Positions 43,861 through 54,437 of a stretch of DNA of 64,000 nucleotides are shown in pieces (position 1 is the first letter of the stretch; each line of letters starts with the position of its first letter). Location: NCBI RefSeq assembly GCF_023015905.1, contig NZ_JALKBD010000004.1, positions 1 to 64,000 of the forward strand, in the 5' to 3' direction. The DNA comes from Arenibacter sp. F20364. GTDB taxonomy: Bacteria; Bacteroidota; Bacteroidia; Flavobacteriales; Flavobacteriaceae. The position numbers and the translations under genes are program-made. The notes below the pieces were generated by a model. The model was not told the origin of the DNA and made no database searches. It saw nothing but the letters and a program-made list of their open reading frames with translations.

Positions 43861-45078
43861 CTATTTTTTAGTTTTAATACCATTGATGGCTTTTGTTGTT
43901 CCATCCAGCTCAGAACCATCCAAAAATCTAAGGATTTGGGACTGCATACCTGTTTTTATGCCTGTTTCAATAAAGTTGAAATCCAATTTTCCTGATGTAT
44001 CCCTGTAAAAAAAACCATTGATATTGCTTGGTAGACTCTTCTTGAAATTGGCAGGGGTAAATTGTTCCTCACTGTCAAGGGCGCTTATAAAGCCCGGTTG
44101 AATGGAATCCGGGAGCATCATTTTCGCTTTTTGTTCCAAGATGGGTTTTATTTCATTGAGCATTTGTTCATTGGGCCTAAAACGCAAGGCCGAATTATTG
44201 ATCAACAAAACATCTTTGGCAGATTGGGTTATAAACTCGAGGCTTGCGGTCATTCCCGGAAGCAAACGCCCTTCGTGATTATCCACGTCCACAACCACCT
44301 GGTAGTTCACAACATTATTCACCTGAATGGGCTGTAACCTGATCTGACTTACTTTCCCATTAAACACTTTTTCAGGATAGGTCTGTACCGTAAAACGTAC
44401 TTGGAGACCGTTGCTTATATATCCTATATCACTTTCATCCACGTCTGCCAAGATTTGCATTTTTGATAAGTCTTCGGCAATAACGAACATTTTTGGGGTA
44501 GCAAAAGAGGCCGCCACGGTTTGGCCCTCTTCAACACTCCGTTCCGTTACTGTTCCCTTAATGGGCGATTTTATATGTGCATATTCTATACTGACCTTGA
44601 TATTCTTAACTGCAGCCAATGATGCCTCTTTGGCGCTCAATGCCTGTTCATAGCTATACTGGGAATCCTTATATTCCTGTTCCGATATGACCGATTTTTT
44701 ATATAGGGCCTGGTTTCTATTGTAGGTATCACGGACTTGATTTAATTGCGCCTGGGCAACGGCCAAATTTGCTTGGGCACTTATAAGGTTGGTCTGCAGG
44801 AGGTTTAAGTCCATTTCTGCCAAAAGCTGCCCCGCTGTGACCTTATCGTTATAGTCTACATATATTTTTTTAATGGTCCCCGATATTTGGGTTCCTATTT
44901 CCACGGTATTGATGGCTTCCAAAGTTCCTGTACTGGATACTACCGCTTCAATATGGCCTTTTTCCAAGGGGATGTAAGTAAAGTCCAGGTTTTTTGCATC
45001 CAATTCTGGCTTCATTATAAGGTAGCCGACTATCGCTATTGTTAATATCGCTGGGATAATCCATTTTAATTGCTTCAT
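43861..45078 (-). CDS. MacA-like periplasmic adaptor
   Basis: Membrane-fusion protein of 405 residues, anchored by one N-terminal helix (MKQLKWIIPAILTIAIVGYL). Lipoyl half-motifs (GTQISGTIKKIYVDYNDKVTAGQLLAEMD and IKSPIKGTVTERSVEEGQTV in pieces) flank a coiled-coil hairpin (about 90-160). Beta-barrel and C-terminal domains follow, with an unusual long insertion at about 290-360. Start at 45078 avoids an unlikely leader. First gene of the MacA-ATPase-permease operon; substrates may be macrolide-like compounds, peptides or lipids. Confidence 0.9.
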   Translation of the reverse strand: MKQLKWIIPAILTIAIVGYLIMKPELDAKNLDFTYIPLEKGHIEAVVSSTGTLEAINTVEIGTQISGTIKKIYVDYNDKVTAGQLLAEMDLNLLQTNLISAQANLAVAQAQLNQVRDTYNRNQALYKKSVISEQEYKDSQYSYEQALSAKEASLAAVKNIKVSIEYAHIKSPIKGTVTERSVEEGQTVAASFATPKMFVIAEDLSKMQILADVDESDIGYISNGLQVRFTVQTYPEKVFNGKVSQIRLQPIQVNNVVNYQVVVDVDNHEGRLLPGMTASLEFITQSAKDVLLINNSALRFRPNEQMLNEIKPILEQKAKMMLPDSIQPGFISALDSEEQFTPANFKKSLPSNINGFFYRDTSGKLDFNFIETGIKTGMQSQILRFLDGSELDGTTKAINGIKTKK

Positions 45079-45349
45079 AGTTGATCCATTTTCCTGTCTT
45101 ATGAAATAGAAAGGAATAAAAGTAGTTTGGATCGTTAACACTACATATGATATTCATCAGGTGAACTATCCCAGTCAATTTACTTTCCCACAGTTCATGT
45201 TTTGTTCATTTTTATATTGCTCAAATGCTTGGGATAAGCTGCGCCAAATCTAGATTTCATGAATACCTTTAAAATCGATAGACCAGTTATTGAATAAAAG
45301 ACGAATTGGGCAAAATGAAATAGTGGAGGTAGCGACAAGACCATAACTA

Positions 45350-45387
45350 AAAAAAGCGCTTACCATTTGATTGATAAACGCTTTTCA
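45350..45387 (-). terminator. Rho-independent terminator of the DUF6515-like gene
   Basis: Stem AAAAGCGyTTA / TAAxCGCTTTT with a loop of about 12 bases, followed on the minus strand by seven T. It lies about 30 bases beyond the stop at 45416. Confidence 0.7.
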
Positions 45388-45415
45388 ATTAAGAAAATAC
45401 TGTTATTTCTTCTAC

Positions 45416-46003
45416 TTATTCCATATCGATAATACCAACAACTTCATAGGCCCTAGTACCTTCTACCTGTACTTTTTCGTACAAAATATTTGCGTACTCG
45501 TAATAGGTCTGTCCATCTATGGTAACTTTTTCGTAATCGTCCGGGAGCTCATAGACAATAGTCCCTATTTCGGGTTCTACCACTTCATATTCGTTCCCCA
45601 TCTCGGTATAAAAGGTGCCCGCCACATAGAAATAAACCAGGTTGTTAAAACGAACTCTGCGATAATTAGGAGGCAAAGTTTTTATTCTAAACCCTATTCT
45701 CGGTGCAATTACAATATAGCGACCTCTGGAATAAGTATAATATTTGTGGTTGGAATAGTAGTAATTTTGTCCTTGGTACTTCACCACTCTTCTGTTGGGT
45801 ACTGTTCTTACGGAAACCACCTTCTTCTTAGGGGTTTTGTAAACCACTCTTTTACTTGATACCCTATTAGGGGTGCTTCTGGTAACAGTTCTGGTCGTTT
45901 TAGTTGTGGTAGTAGTACGTTTACGGGATTGGGCCGTACCCACATACATAAATCCTATAAGTAATAAGGATAATAAAAGATATGTTTTGTTATTTGTCTT
46001 CAT
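45416..46003 (-). CDS. Exported DUF6515-like protein
   Basis: Secreted protein of 195 residues; the signal peptide ends GTAQ. The N-terminal mature part is very basic and threonine-rich (RKRTTTTTKTTRTVTRSTPN, KRVVYKTPKKKV). The C-terminal part has repeated tyrosine-rich units (YYYSNHKYYTYSRGRYIVIAPRIG; LPPNYRRVRFNNLVYFYVAG; LPDDYEKVTIDGQTYYEYAN), as in DUF6515 proteins. It ends with its own terminator and is separate from the MacA operon. Function unknown; envelope binding is plausible. Confidence 0.7.
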   Translation of the reverse strand: MKTNNKTYLLLSLLLIGFMYVGTAQSRKRTTTTTKTTRTVTRSTPNRVSSKRVVYKTPKKKVVSVRTVPNRRVVKYQGQNYYYSNHKYYTYSRGRYIVIAPRIGFRIKTLPPNYRRVRFNNLVYFYVAGTFYTEMGNEYEVVEPEIGTIVYELPDDYEKVTIDGQTYYEYANILYEKVQVEGTRAYEVVGIIDME

Positions 46004-46202
46004 AAGTCATAAATTTTAAAAGGTTAAATTTTAATTTATACTTTCAGTATTTTGACAAACATTTTCAAAATTGGTTTAATGACAAAGAAGTCTTTTTTCG
46101 AGATTAGGGATGAATGGATGCTTTCTCCCGATGAAGGCAGAAATTCTTTGGTCAATTGCCCCATGGCAAGCTTCTGGGCTTTCAAATCTCCTTTGTGGGT
46201 AA

Positions 46203-48281
<2,079 letters not shown>

Positions 48282-48456
48282 CACTTTAAATAGAAGCAAC
48301 TTTTAATCTTAAGGGTTTTGTTTTTTTTTGTTTGGCCCCAAGGCTTCGGCTCACCGAAACTCATACTCAAAAATTAGGCAATTGTAATTTCCCTGCCCAG
48401 TGAAATGGGCAAAGTCGAAAGTGCTATGAACGAATCAACATTTTAAATTTAGCACA

Positions 48457-49002
48457 CTATTTCTTCATTGTAATGGTACCACTCCAGTTGTGATGGGAAT
48501 TTGGATCCATACTGCTGTTGTAATCATTAGACATTCCGCTACCTGTAACTCCTTCGTATCTACCTGTTCCACCAAGAATTTCAAAGGGATCTTGCCAATA
48601 TGAGGTTACATATTCAGGCTGATCATCCAATCTACCTTGTATTACATTTCCGGCAATTGACACAAAAAGAGTGTCCCCCTTCATTGTTACCATATACGCA
48701 TCGGTTTTCCCGTATCCTCCTTCTGTATCTACGCAGAAATCGAAGTTTCCTATAAAATTTCCCAAAGGAGTACCACTTCCTTCGAAATCAACAATAACTC
48801 GTGTAATGTCACATTTAGGCTCCAAGCCAGTAGCTTCTTTATTATCAGGTCCAACATACATGTAATCGCCAATAAATTCGGCCTCAAATGGCACGGTAAC
48901 GAATTTGGTCTTGTGACGTCCAAAAAAATCATCATAGTGTGTACAGGATACTGTCATGGTAATCACAGCCGTCACAAGTAGAATGTGTTTAATAGTTTTC
49001 AT
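48457..49002 (-). CDS. Small lipoprotein with an allene-oxide-cyclase-barrel-like domain
   Basis: Predicted lipoprotein of 181 residues (signal ends MTVSCTH). The sequence is beta-rich and ends with DPFEILGGTGRYEGVTGSG ... HNWSGTITMKK; the GGTGRYEGATG-like motif is shared with allene-oxide-cyclase/dirigent-like barrels and with many Bacteroidota hypothetical lipoproteins. Two cysteines (CDITRV, FCVDTE) may pair. Function unknown. No co-transcribed neighbour. Confidence 0.7.
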   Translation of the reverse strand: MKTIKHILLVTAVITMTVSCTHYDDFFGRHKTKFVTVPFEAEFIGDYMYVGPDNKEATGLEPKCDITRVIVDFEGSGTPLGNFIGNFDFCVDTEGGYGKTDAYMVTMKGDTLFVSIAGNVIQGRLDDQPEYVTSYWQDPFEILGGTGRYEGVTGSGMSNDYNSSMDPNSHHNWSGTITMKK

Positions 49003-49257
49003 AGTAAATAGTTTTAAATTAATATGGAATTTGGGAAGGAGTCATATAAATTAAAAAGCTCAACTTAAATACACAATGATCTAAATCAGTTTTAGGCTGA
49101 CAAAAAGATGATAGAGCCAAGAAAATTACAAAATACGCTATCTCACCTATTCACTTAACCGCATAGACTTGATGTAGTGATATTGTTTATTTGTTATTTC
49201 AAGGTAACCCCCAATTTTTGTTTTAATACCCTGCCTAATAAAAAACGGTACAAAACC

Positions 49258-49368
49258 AAAAACTCCACCAAAACCTTGGAAGCTCGAAGTGGCGGTGCAG
49301 ATATTGCCGCCGAATTGGATGCAAAACGCGCCATAGATCAAGCCAGTAGATTGGGGGCGAAGATTTGA
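49258..49368 (+). pseudogene. fadH 3'-end remnant with internal deletion
   Basis: KTLEARSG is joined directly to [20 protein letters not shown], then GAKI and a stop. In the intact FadH at 46254, KTLKARSG (about residue 540) and [20 protein letters not shown] (C-terminus) are more than 100 residues apart. The copy is therefore a partly deleted duplicate. No start or upstream part of the gene is recognisable. Confidence 0.75.
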
Positions 49369-49409
49369 GGGGCTTCAATATAATCAACCATTTTTGACCC
49401 CATATTAAA

Positions 49410-49457
49410 GCTTCCTGCCTACTACAAAAAACTATAGGGTTGCGGTAGGCAGGAAGC
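49410..49457. repeat. Strong inverted repeat, possible terminator
   Basis: GCTTCCTGCCTAC (49410-49422) and GTAGGCAGGAAGC (49445-49457) are perfectly complementary with a 22-base spacer. It lies between the fadH remnant and the stop of the NTF2-like gene (minus strand). It may stop transcription from both sides, though T-runs are weak. Confidence 0.5.
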
Positions 49458-49491
49458 AAATGATTATTGATATACGCTTTACACCAACTTT

Positions 49492-49980
49492 TTAACTTTC
49501 CTCTTTTTTCAAAGGTGAATGATGTTCATGCACCATTTTCCAACCATCTATGGTTTTTACAAACAGAAGCGTAATCTGATCATTAACTATAACCATATCT
49601 TCTCCGAATTTCAGATGAAAATCTGAATGAAAGGTTACATTGGCCACATCTCCATAAACCGCAATTTGTAAATCTCTCGCATCAAATTTCATTACTTCGG
49701 ATACAGAACCAAAAACAGTGCGTTCATGAATTTCGTTGGCTTGACTGCCATTACGTGGTTCTCCATTTTTAAATTCCGTAAACTTTGGACCATAGGCATG
49801 AAAGGAAATAAGCTTGTCCAAATCCCCGTCCTTAATACTTTGTGCAATGGCTCCAAAGGTTTCCATCACTTCTTGCTTGGCTTGGGGAAATTCATCATTT
49901 ATAAGATCTCCCTGTGCATAAATGTTTGTACAGCAGTAGCCTGAAATAATTAAAAGTGCCATTCCTATTTTTGTTATCAT
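49492..49980 (-). CDS. Exported NTF2-like (SnoaL/DUF4440) protein
   Basis: Secreted protein of 162 residues; the signal ends NIYAQ. The mature domain has the NTF2-like pattern: a helix with DGDLDKLISFHAYGPKFTEF, then strands ending LLFVKTIDGWKMVHEHHSP. The cone-shaped fold often binds small hydrophobic ligands or acts as isomerase; catalytic residues are not obvious. No operon partner. It lies upstream of the AraC-type regulator in the same direction but with a 128-base gap. Confidence 0.75.
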   Translation of the reverse strand: MITKIGMALLIISGYCCTNIYAQGDLINDEFPQAKQEVMETFGAIAQSIKDGDLDKLISFHAYGPKFTEFKNGEPRNGSQANEIHERTVFGSVSEVMKFDARDLQIAVYGDVANVTFHSDFHLKFGEDMVIVNDQITLLFVKTIDGWKMVHEHHSPLKKEES

Positions 49981-50108
49981 AATGATATATTTTATTGATT
50001 CTTAACAAAAATAGCGGAACGGAACTTTTTGTAAATCTACGATTGGACCAAAAAAATATACTTTTGGATCAAAAGAAACACACTAGTAACTATCCGAATA
50101 ACAACACT

Positions 50109-51200
50109 CTATTTGTTTGAAATAAAGTTTGAAGGTAGAATGCCATACCTTTTATGGAAACATTTTGAAAAGTAGGCCGGAGTATTAAAACCTGTTTGAT
50201 ATCCAATTTCAGAAATATTGCCCTTATGCTCCTGCAGTAGGTCCAAGGCTTTATTTAAGCGGTAATCCCTTAAAAACATATTGGGCGATTTACCAACCAA
50301 ATCCATCATGGTTCTATATAATCTAGATTTACTAAACCCCAAATTTTCTTCAAAATCACCAACGTTAATTGTTGCATGCGACCAAATTTTTTGGGTATAC
50401 CCCATTAACTGCCTTATAAAATCTTCCTCCGAGCTGTTTAAAACACTAATAGAATTGTTGGCCAAAGGCTTGTTTTGATTTTCTCCTTCGTATAGATCTT
50501 TTACCACTCGTGAAATAGAAAAATTCCCTTTGGCGATATCACTTAAGTTATCGGAAGTTTTTATAGTGTCCTCAAAAATACTGTCTTTTTCAGTAACAGG
50601 AGTTCCTGCACTGATACCAATTTTGAATTCCAAATACGGTGTATTGGCATTATTGTAGGCGTTCATAATATCTATCCCGCAATGTACCGCATCTGTTACA
50701 GCCTCAAAAGACGACAAAAAGGTGTTGGCTTCATGCCTGACAATCCGTCCTCTATATTGGGAAGTTAAAGATTTTATTGCCGTTGTAAAGCCCCTAATTT
50801 CTTCTTGCAAAGAATTTGTTTCGGTTGACCTTAAGGTCTTATTCTTTATTTTAAGGACCATTAAGGTTCTAAAGGCCGGATCGTTTATAATATTAAGGGT
50901 TACATTTTTAGATTTTTCAGGATCTTCGATACGTCCCAAAAATGATTCAACTATAGTGTCGTTTACCTCAATAATACGAGTAGGAATAGCTCCGTGCGCA
51001 TTTTCATGTAGGTCTATCAAGGCTTCCTTACTGGGTGCCTCTATGAGACAAAAGGCCGTCTTCCTTTTTTCATCGCACCAATAGGTAAGTCCACGACAAT
51101 TGTATTCATGTTCAAGATCCAAATCGGCTTGGTGCATTTCAGCAACATGGGCCGCCGTAATGCCTTCAGGAAGGCTATGTAAATCCAAAAACAATGGCAT
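50109..51200 (-). CDS. AraC-type regulator with DUF4242 and cyclase-like domains
   Basis: Three-part regulator of 363 residues. Residues 1-88 resemble DUF4242 (PEGITAAHVAEMHQADLDLE, GLTYWCDEKRKTAFCLIEAP), a small ferredoxin-like domain proposed to bind nickel in relatives. Residues about 105-240 look like a degenerate class III nucleotide-cyclase domain: RTLMVLKIKN, GRIVRHEANTFLSSFEAVTDAV, LEFKIGISAGTPV, SDIAKGNFSIS; the metal-binding aspartates are not conserved, so it is likely a ligand sensor. Residues about 260-363 are an AraC helix-turn-helix pair (NISEIGYQTGFNTPAYFSKCF). Targets are unknown; the only close gene on that strand is the NTF2-like gene. Confidence 0.85.
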   Translation of the reverse strand: MPLFLDLHSLPEGITAAHVAEMHQADLDLEHEYNCRGLTYWCDEKRKTAFCLIEAPSKEALIDLHENAHGAIPTRIIEVNDTIVESFLGRIEDPEKSKNVTLNIINDPAFRTLMVLKIKNKTLRSTETNSLQEEIRGFTTAIKSLTSQYRGRIVRHEANTFLSSFEAVTDAVHCGIDIMNAYNNANTPYLEFKIGISAGTPVTEKDSIFEDTIKTSDNLSDIAKGNFSISRVVKDLYEGENQNKPLANNSISVLNSSEEDFIRQLMGYTQKIWSHATINVGDFEENLGFSKSRLYRTMMDLVGKSPNMFLRDYRLNKALDLLQEHKGNISEIGYQTGFNTPAYFSKCFHKRYGILPSNFISNK

Positions 51201-51699
51201 AATGTCGAATTTGAGAAGAAATTACGATATTTTTAACGGTTTAGTTTCATAATTGCCAATTGTTTGAATGAAATATGTAACTTTTTTAACCGAGAATTAG
51301 TTTTTTACATTCCACACGCATGCCTACTATGGCGGGAATCACATCACCTACCCTCCTATCCTGTCAACCGATCCCGGGCCGAGCAAGGCTGGGGTTCCCA
51401 AGATGAGCAAAAGCCGTTTCAATTAGGGTTAAGATGGATCCTTTAGATTATTAAGAATTTGTTCTCCAGATCCTACCACCTCGGTCTATTCTTTTCCTAA
51501 CTACTTTTTTTAAAGTATTTGTCGGCACATACTGCAATGGTCAATGCCCCATAAGTTAGTTCCTTACTTGTTTCTTAGTTAACACCCTCCCCCCTTAACT
51601 CCTTGATTATATACACCTTATAATAATGATAAGGTAACATACTATTAACTATATCGGAACAACTTCCTTTTACTTTTAGACTCTAAAACCAACATAAAT
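51201..51699. other. Spacer with partial REP-like repeat and a small palindrome
   Basis: At about 51311-51410 the string CACACGCATGCC followed by TACCCTCCTATCCTGTCAACC resembles the REP-like copies. At 51615-51635, ACCTTAT and ATAAGGT are inverted around seven bases about 65 bases before the phytase-like gene, a possible operator. No gene. Confidence 0.45.
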
Positions 51700-52992
51700 A
51701 TGAAAATGAAAAATCAAGTTTTTTTTGGACTACTGCTGTTATGCGGTCTAACAGCATGTGAAAAGTTTCATGGTAACGGCGGTTACCCTGTGGAAGAGGA
51801 GGAATATGAAGTTCCCGATCTGGGCAATACCGGTGTTAAATTACCGTATACCGTATTAAAAACCGTAGGTGATGTTGAAGTTCGTAACGGAGGCTTTGGT
51901 TCCGCTGCTTGTGCCCACCCTACCAACAAAGGTGAATTTTATGTTTTAACAGATCGTGGCGCCAATTTAGGCACCACAGGCGGTAAAATTTTTCCAACAC
52001 CGGATTATACACCAAGAATCGGTCATTATAAATTACTGCAAGATAAAACGATTGAAAAGCTGGGGGAGGTACTTTTAAAAACTCCCTCTGGTTCTAAAAT
52101 TAGTGGAAGACCTAATCCCGAAGGCTTTGGCGCCACGGGAGAAATACCTTATGACCTAAATATGTCCGTATTGGAAAATGACGAATACGGTTTGGATAGC
52201 GAAGGATTGGTAGCCTTAAAGGACGGAACCTTTTGGGTTTCTGACGAGTACGGGCCACATATTGTACATTATGATACCAACGGTGTTCAATTGGAAAGGA
52301 TCAGCCCCGTGTTTATCAATACCGGTGACAGAAAGATTCCTGCCGTATTTGAAAGACGATGGGCAAACAGAGGTATGGAAGGTCTAGCCATAACTCCAGA
52401 TGAGAAAACCCTTGTAGGTATTATGCAATCTACTCTATACAACCCTTCCAAAGACGATGTTGCCGATTTTACCATTACGCGAATTGTTACTTTTGATTTG
52501 GCTACGGCCGAAACAAAACAATATTTGTACAAGCAGGAGAAAGCCAAGAATTCCAACTCGGAAATTACGGCGCTAAGCAGTACGGAATTTTTGGTAATTG
52601 AAAGGGACGGCCTATTTACGGGCGACGATCCAACGGCCCAAAAACATATTTACAAAATAGACATTAGCGGTGCAACCGATGTTTCCTGTGATGATATAAA
52701 TTCCTTGGACGGCATGCTGGTGAACGGGAAAACACTTGAGCAAAATACTTGGGAAGAATTGGCAGCCGCCAATATTGTGCCCGTTAGCAAAACGCTTAGT
52801 GTTGATGTAGTTGGCACTTTAGGTGATTACCCACATGAAAAAATGGAAGGAATCTGGCTTATTGATGAAAATCGTATTGGGATTGTCAATGATGATGATT
52901 TTGCCGTTTCCGGAACCGATGCCATAAATCAGAAAATATTACCTGGTTCAACAGATATAGATCAAAACACCCTATATATTGTACACTACTAG
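51700..52992 (+). CDS. Phytase-like esterase-domain lipoprotein
   Basis: Lipoprotein of 430 residues (signal ends GLTACEK). The domain matches the esterase-like activity of phytase family (Phytase-like, PF13449): FYVLTDRGANLG, NPEGFGATGEIPYDLNMS, EYGLDSEGLVALKDGTFWVSDEYG, NRGMEGLAITPDEKTLVGIMQS and HEKMEGIWLIDENRIGIVNDDDF. The fold is a beta propeller, and phosphatase or phosphodiesterase activity is plausible. It is monocistronic, ending in a clear terminator. Exported to the outer membrane or surface. Confidence 0.85.
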   Translation: MKMKNQVFFGLLLLCGLTACEKFHGNGGYPVEEEEYEVPDLGNTGVKLPYTVLKTVGDVEVRNGGFGSAACAHPTNKGEFYVLTDRGANLGTTGGKIFPTPDYTPRIGHYKLLQDKTIEKLGEVLLKTPSGSKISGRPNPEGFGATGEIPYDLNMSVLENDEYGLDSEGLVALKDGTFWVSDEYGPHIVHYDTNGVQLERISPVFINTGDRKIPAVFERRWANRGMEGLAITPDEKTLVGIMQSTLYNPSKDDVADFTITRIVTFDLATAETKQYLYKQEKAKNSNSEITALSSTEFLVIERDGLFTGDDPTAQKHIYKIDISGATDVSCDDINSLDGMLVNGKTLEQNTWEELAAANIVPVSKTLSVDVVGTLGDYPHEKMEGIWLIDENRIGIVNDDDFAVSGTDAINQKILPGSTDIDQNTLYIVHY

Positions 52993-53024
52993 TTCCAACT
53001 AAATCCGGACAACAGTATATTTTG

Positions 53025-53063
53025 AAAAAAGCTATTGGGAAAATATTTCCAATAGCTTTTTTT
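53025..53063 (+). terminator. Rho-independent terminator of the phytase-like gene
   Basis: GCTATTGG (53031-53038) and CCAATAGC (53049-53056) with flanking A- and T-runs; seven T follow. It lies 38 bases beyond the stop codon. Confidence 0.85.
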
Positions 53064-53341
53064 GGAATTTCTCAAAGGTTTCTCCTGCCTACGTAACTTT
53101 TTTACCTGCCAGGAGGTCTCTTAGTACGACCTAACTGACCTATTTATGAAAACTATTTTGGGTTGTCCAAAAAATTTACAAAGGGCATATGGATTGATAT
53201 ATCTCTTAAGACCTAAAAATTATTAAGAAAAGGTGATTTGAAGTGATTTATTTAAATAACTTCAAAATAATTGCTATTTTATTAGGAATTATGCAAAAAA
53301 TTGTTAAATTATAAGTTATAACTAATAATTAAAACAAATAT

Positions 53342-54202
53342 ATGAGGCAACTTAAGATCACGAAACAAATTACAAACAGAGACACCAGATCCTTAGAAAA
53401 GTATTTTCAAGAAATATCAAAAATTGAATTGATTACCCCAGATGAGGAGGCGGAACTGGCCAGAAGAATTCGTGAAGGAGATCAGATTGCCCTTAATAAA
53501 TTAGTAAATGCCAATTTACGTTTTGTGGTTTCTGCTGCAAAACAATATCAAGGTAAGGGCTTGCGCCTTTCCGATCTAATTAACGAAGGAAATATTGGCT
53601 TGGTCAAGGCGGCCCAACGCTTTGATGAAACCCGAGGATTTAAATTTATCTCCTATGCGGTTTGGTGGATCAGGCAGTCTATCTTGCAGGCGATGTCCGA
53701 ACAATCGCGTATGATTCGATTGCCGCTGAACAAAATTGGTGAAATAAGCAAGATAAACAAGGTATACTCCTATTTGGAACAGACCTACCAACGGCCCCCA
53801 ACTGCGGTAGAAATTGCAAGGGAATTGGATATGAGTCCGGCACAGGTTAAACTGGCTATCAAGAATTCAGGTAGGCATTTATCCATGGATGCACCTTTTG
53901 AAGACGGCGAAACTTCCAATTTATACCATGTAATAAAGTCCAAAGAAGCCATCAGTCCTGATGCCAAAATGATGCAGGAATCCCTTAATACAGACATTGA
54001 GAAGGTATTAAATACACTTCCGGATAGGGAAAGTGCCATTATACGTCTTTACTATGGAATTGGGGAGCGAACCCCAAAGAGCCTCAGCGAAATTGGGGAG
54101 ATCTTTGATGTCACCCGTGAACGTGTAAGACAAATTAGGGAAAAGGCCATACGAATGCTCCAACGAAAATCGCGCAACGAAATTTTAAAAGCTTATTTGT
54201 AA
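53342..54202 (+). CDS. RpoD-family sigma factor, divergent paralogue
   Basis: Sigma-70 factor of 286 residues. Region 1.2 (SLEKYFQEISKIELITPDEE), region 2 (NLRFVVSAAKQYQGKG, DLINEGNIGLVKAAQRFDETRGFKF, YAVWWIRQSILQAM), region 3 and region 4 (LSEIGEIFDVTRERVRQIREKAIRML) are intact. The length equals the short primary sigma of Bacteroidota, but many positions differ from the usual housekeeping form (LRLSDL for LTLPDL, ERTPKSLSE for QHPMTLEE). I read it as a group 2 paralogue. It is monocistronic with its own terminator. Confidence 0.85.
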   Translation: MRQLKITKQITNRDTRSLEKYFQEISKIELITPDEEAELARRIREGDQIALNKLVNANLRFVVSAAKQYQGKGLRLSDLINEGNIGLVKAAQRFDETRGFKFISYAVWWIRQSILQAMSEQSRMIRLPLNKIGEISKINKVYSYLEQTYQRPPTAVEIARELDMSPAQVKLAIKNSGRHLSMDAPFEDGETSNLYHVIKSKEAISPDAKMMQESLNTDIEKVLNTLPDRESAIIRLYYGIGERTPKSLSEIGEIFDVTRERVRQIREKAIRMLQRKSRNEILKAYL

Positions 54203-54237
54203 GATCATTTTAGCAACATAAGACTGCATTAATAAGA

Positions 54238-54266
54238 AAGTCGACCTTATAAGTCGACTTCTCTTT
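54238..54266 (+). terminator. Rho-independent terminator of the sigma gene
   Basis: AAGTCGAC (54238-54245) and GTCGACTT (54253-54260) form an 8-bp stem followed by CTCTTTT. Confidence 0.8.
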
Positions 54267-54437
54267 TGCGCTCCTACCTAATTCCGGCCTTTAAATATAT
54301 TCCCAGGAAGTTATATTATATTGAAAAAACCATGTGAGACACCATTACGTTCGGTATATGAAAATCTAGGTCACTCAAAAAAAGTTCGTATATTCAGTAG
54401 TGTAAAAACAGCCTTTGTAAAATACAATACCCAGTTT

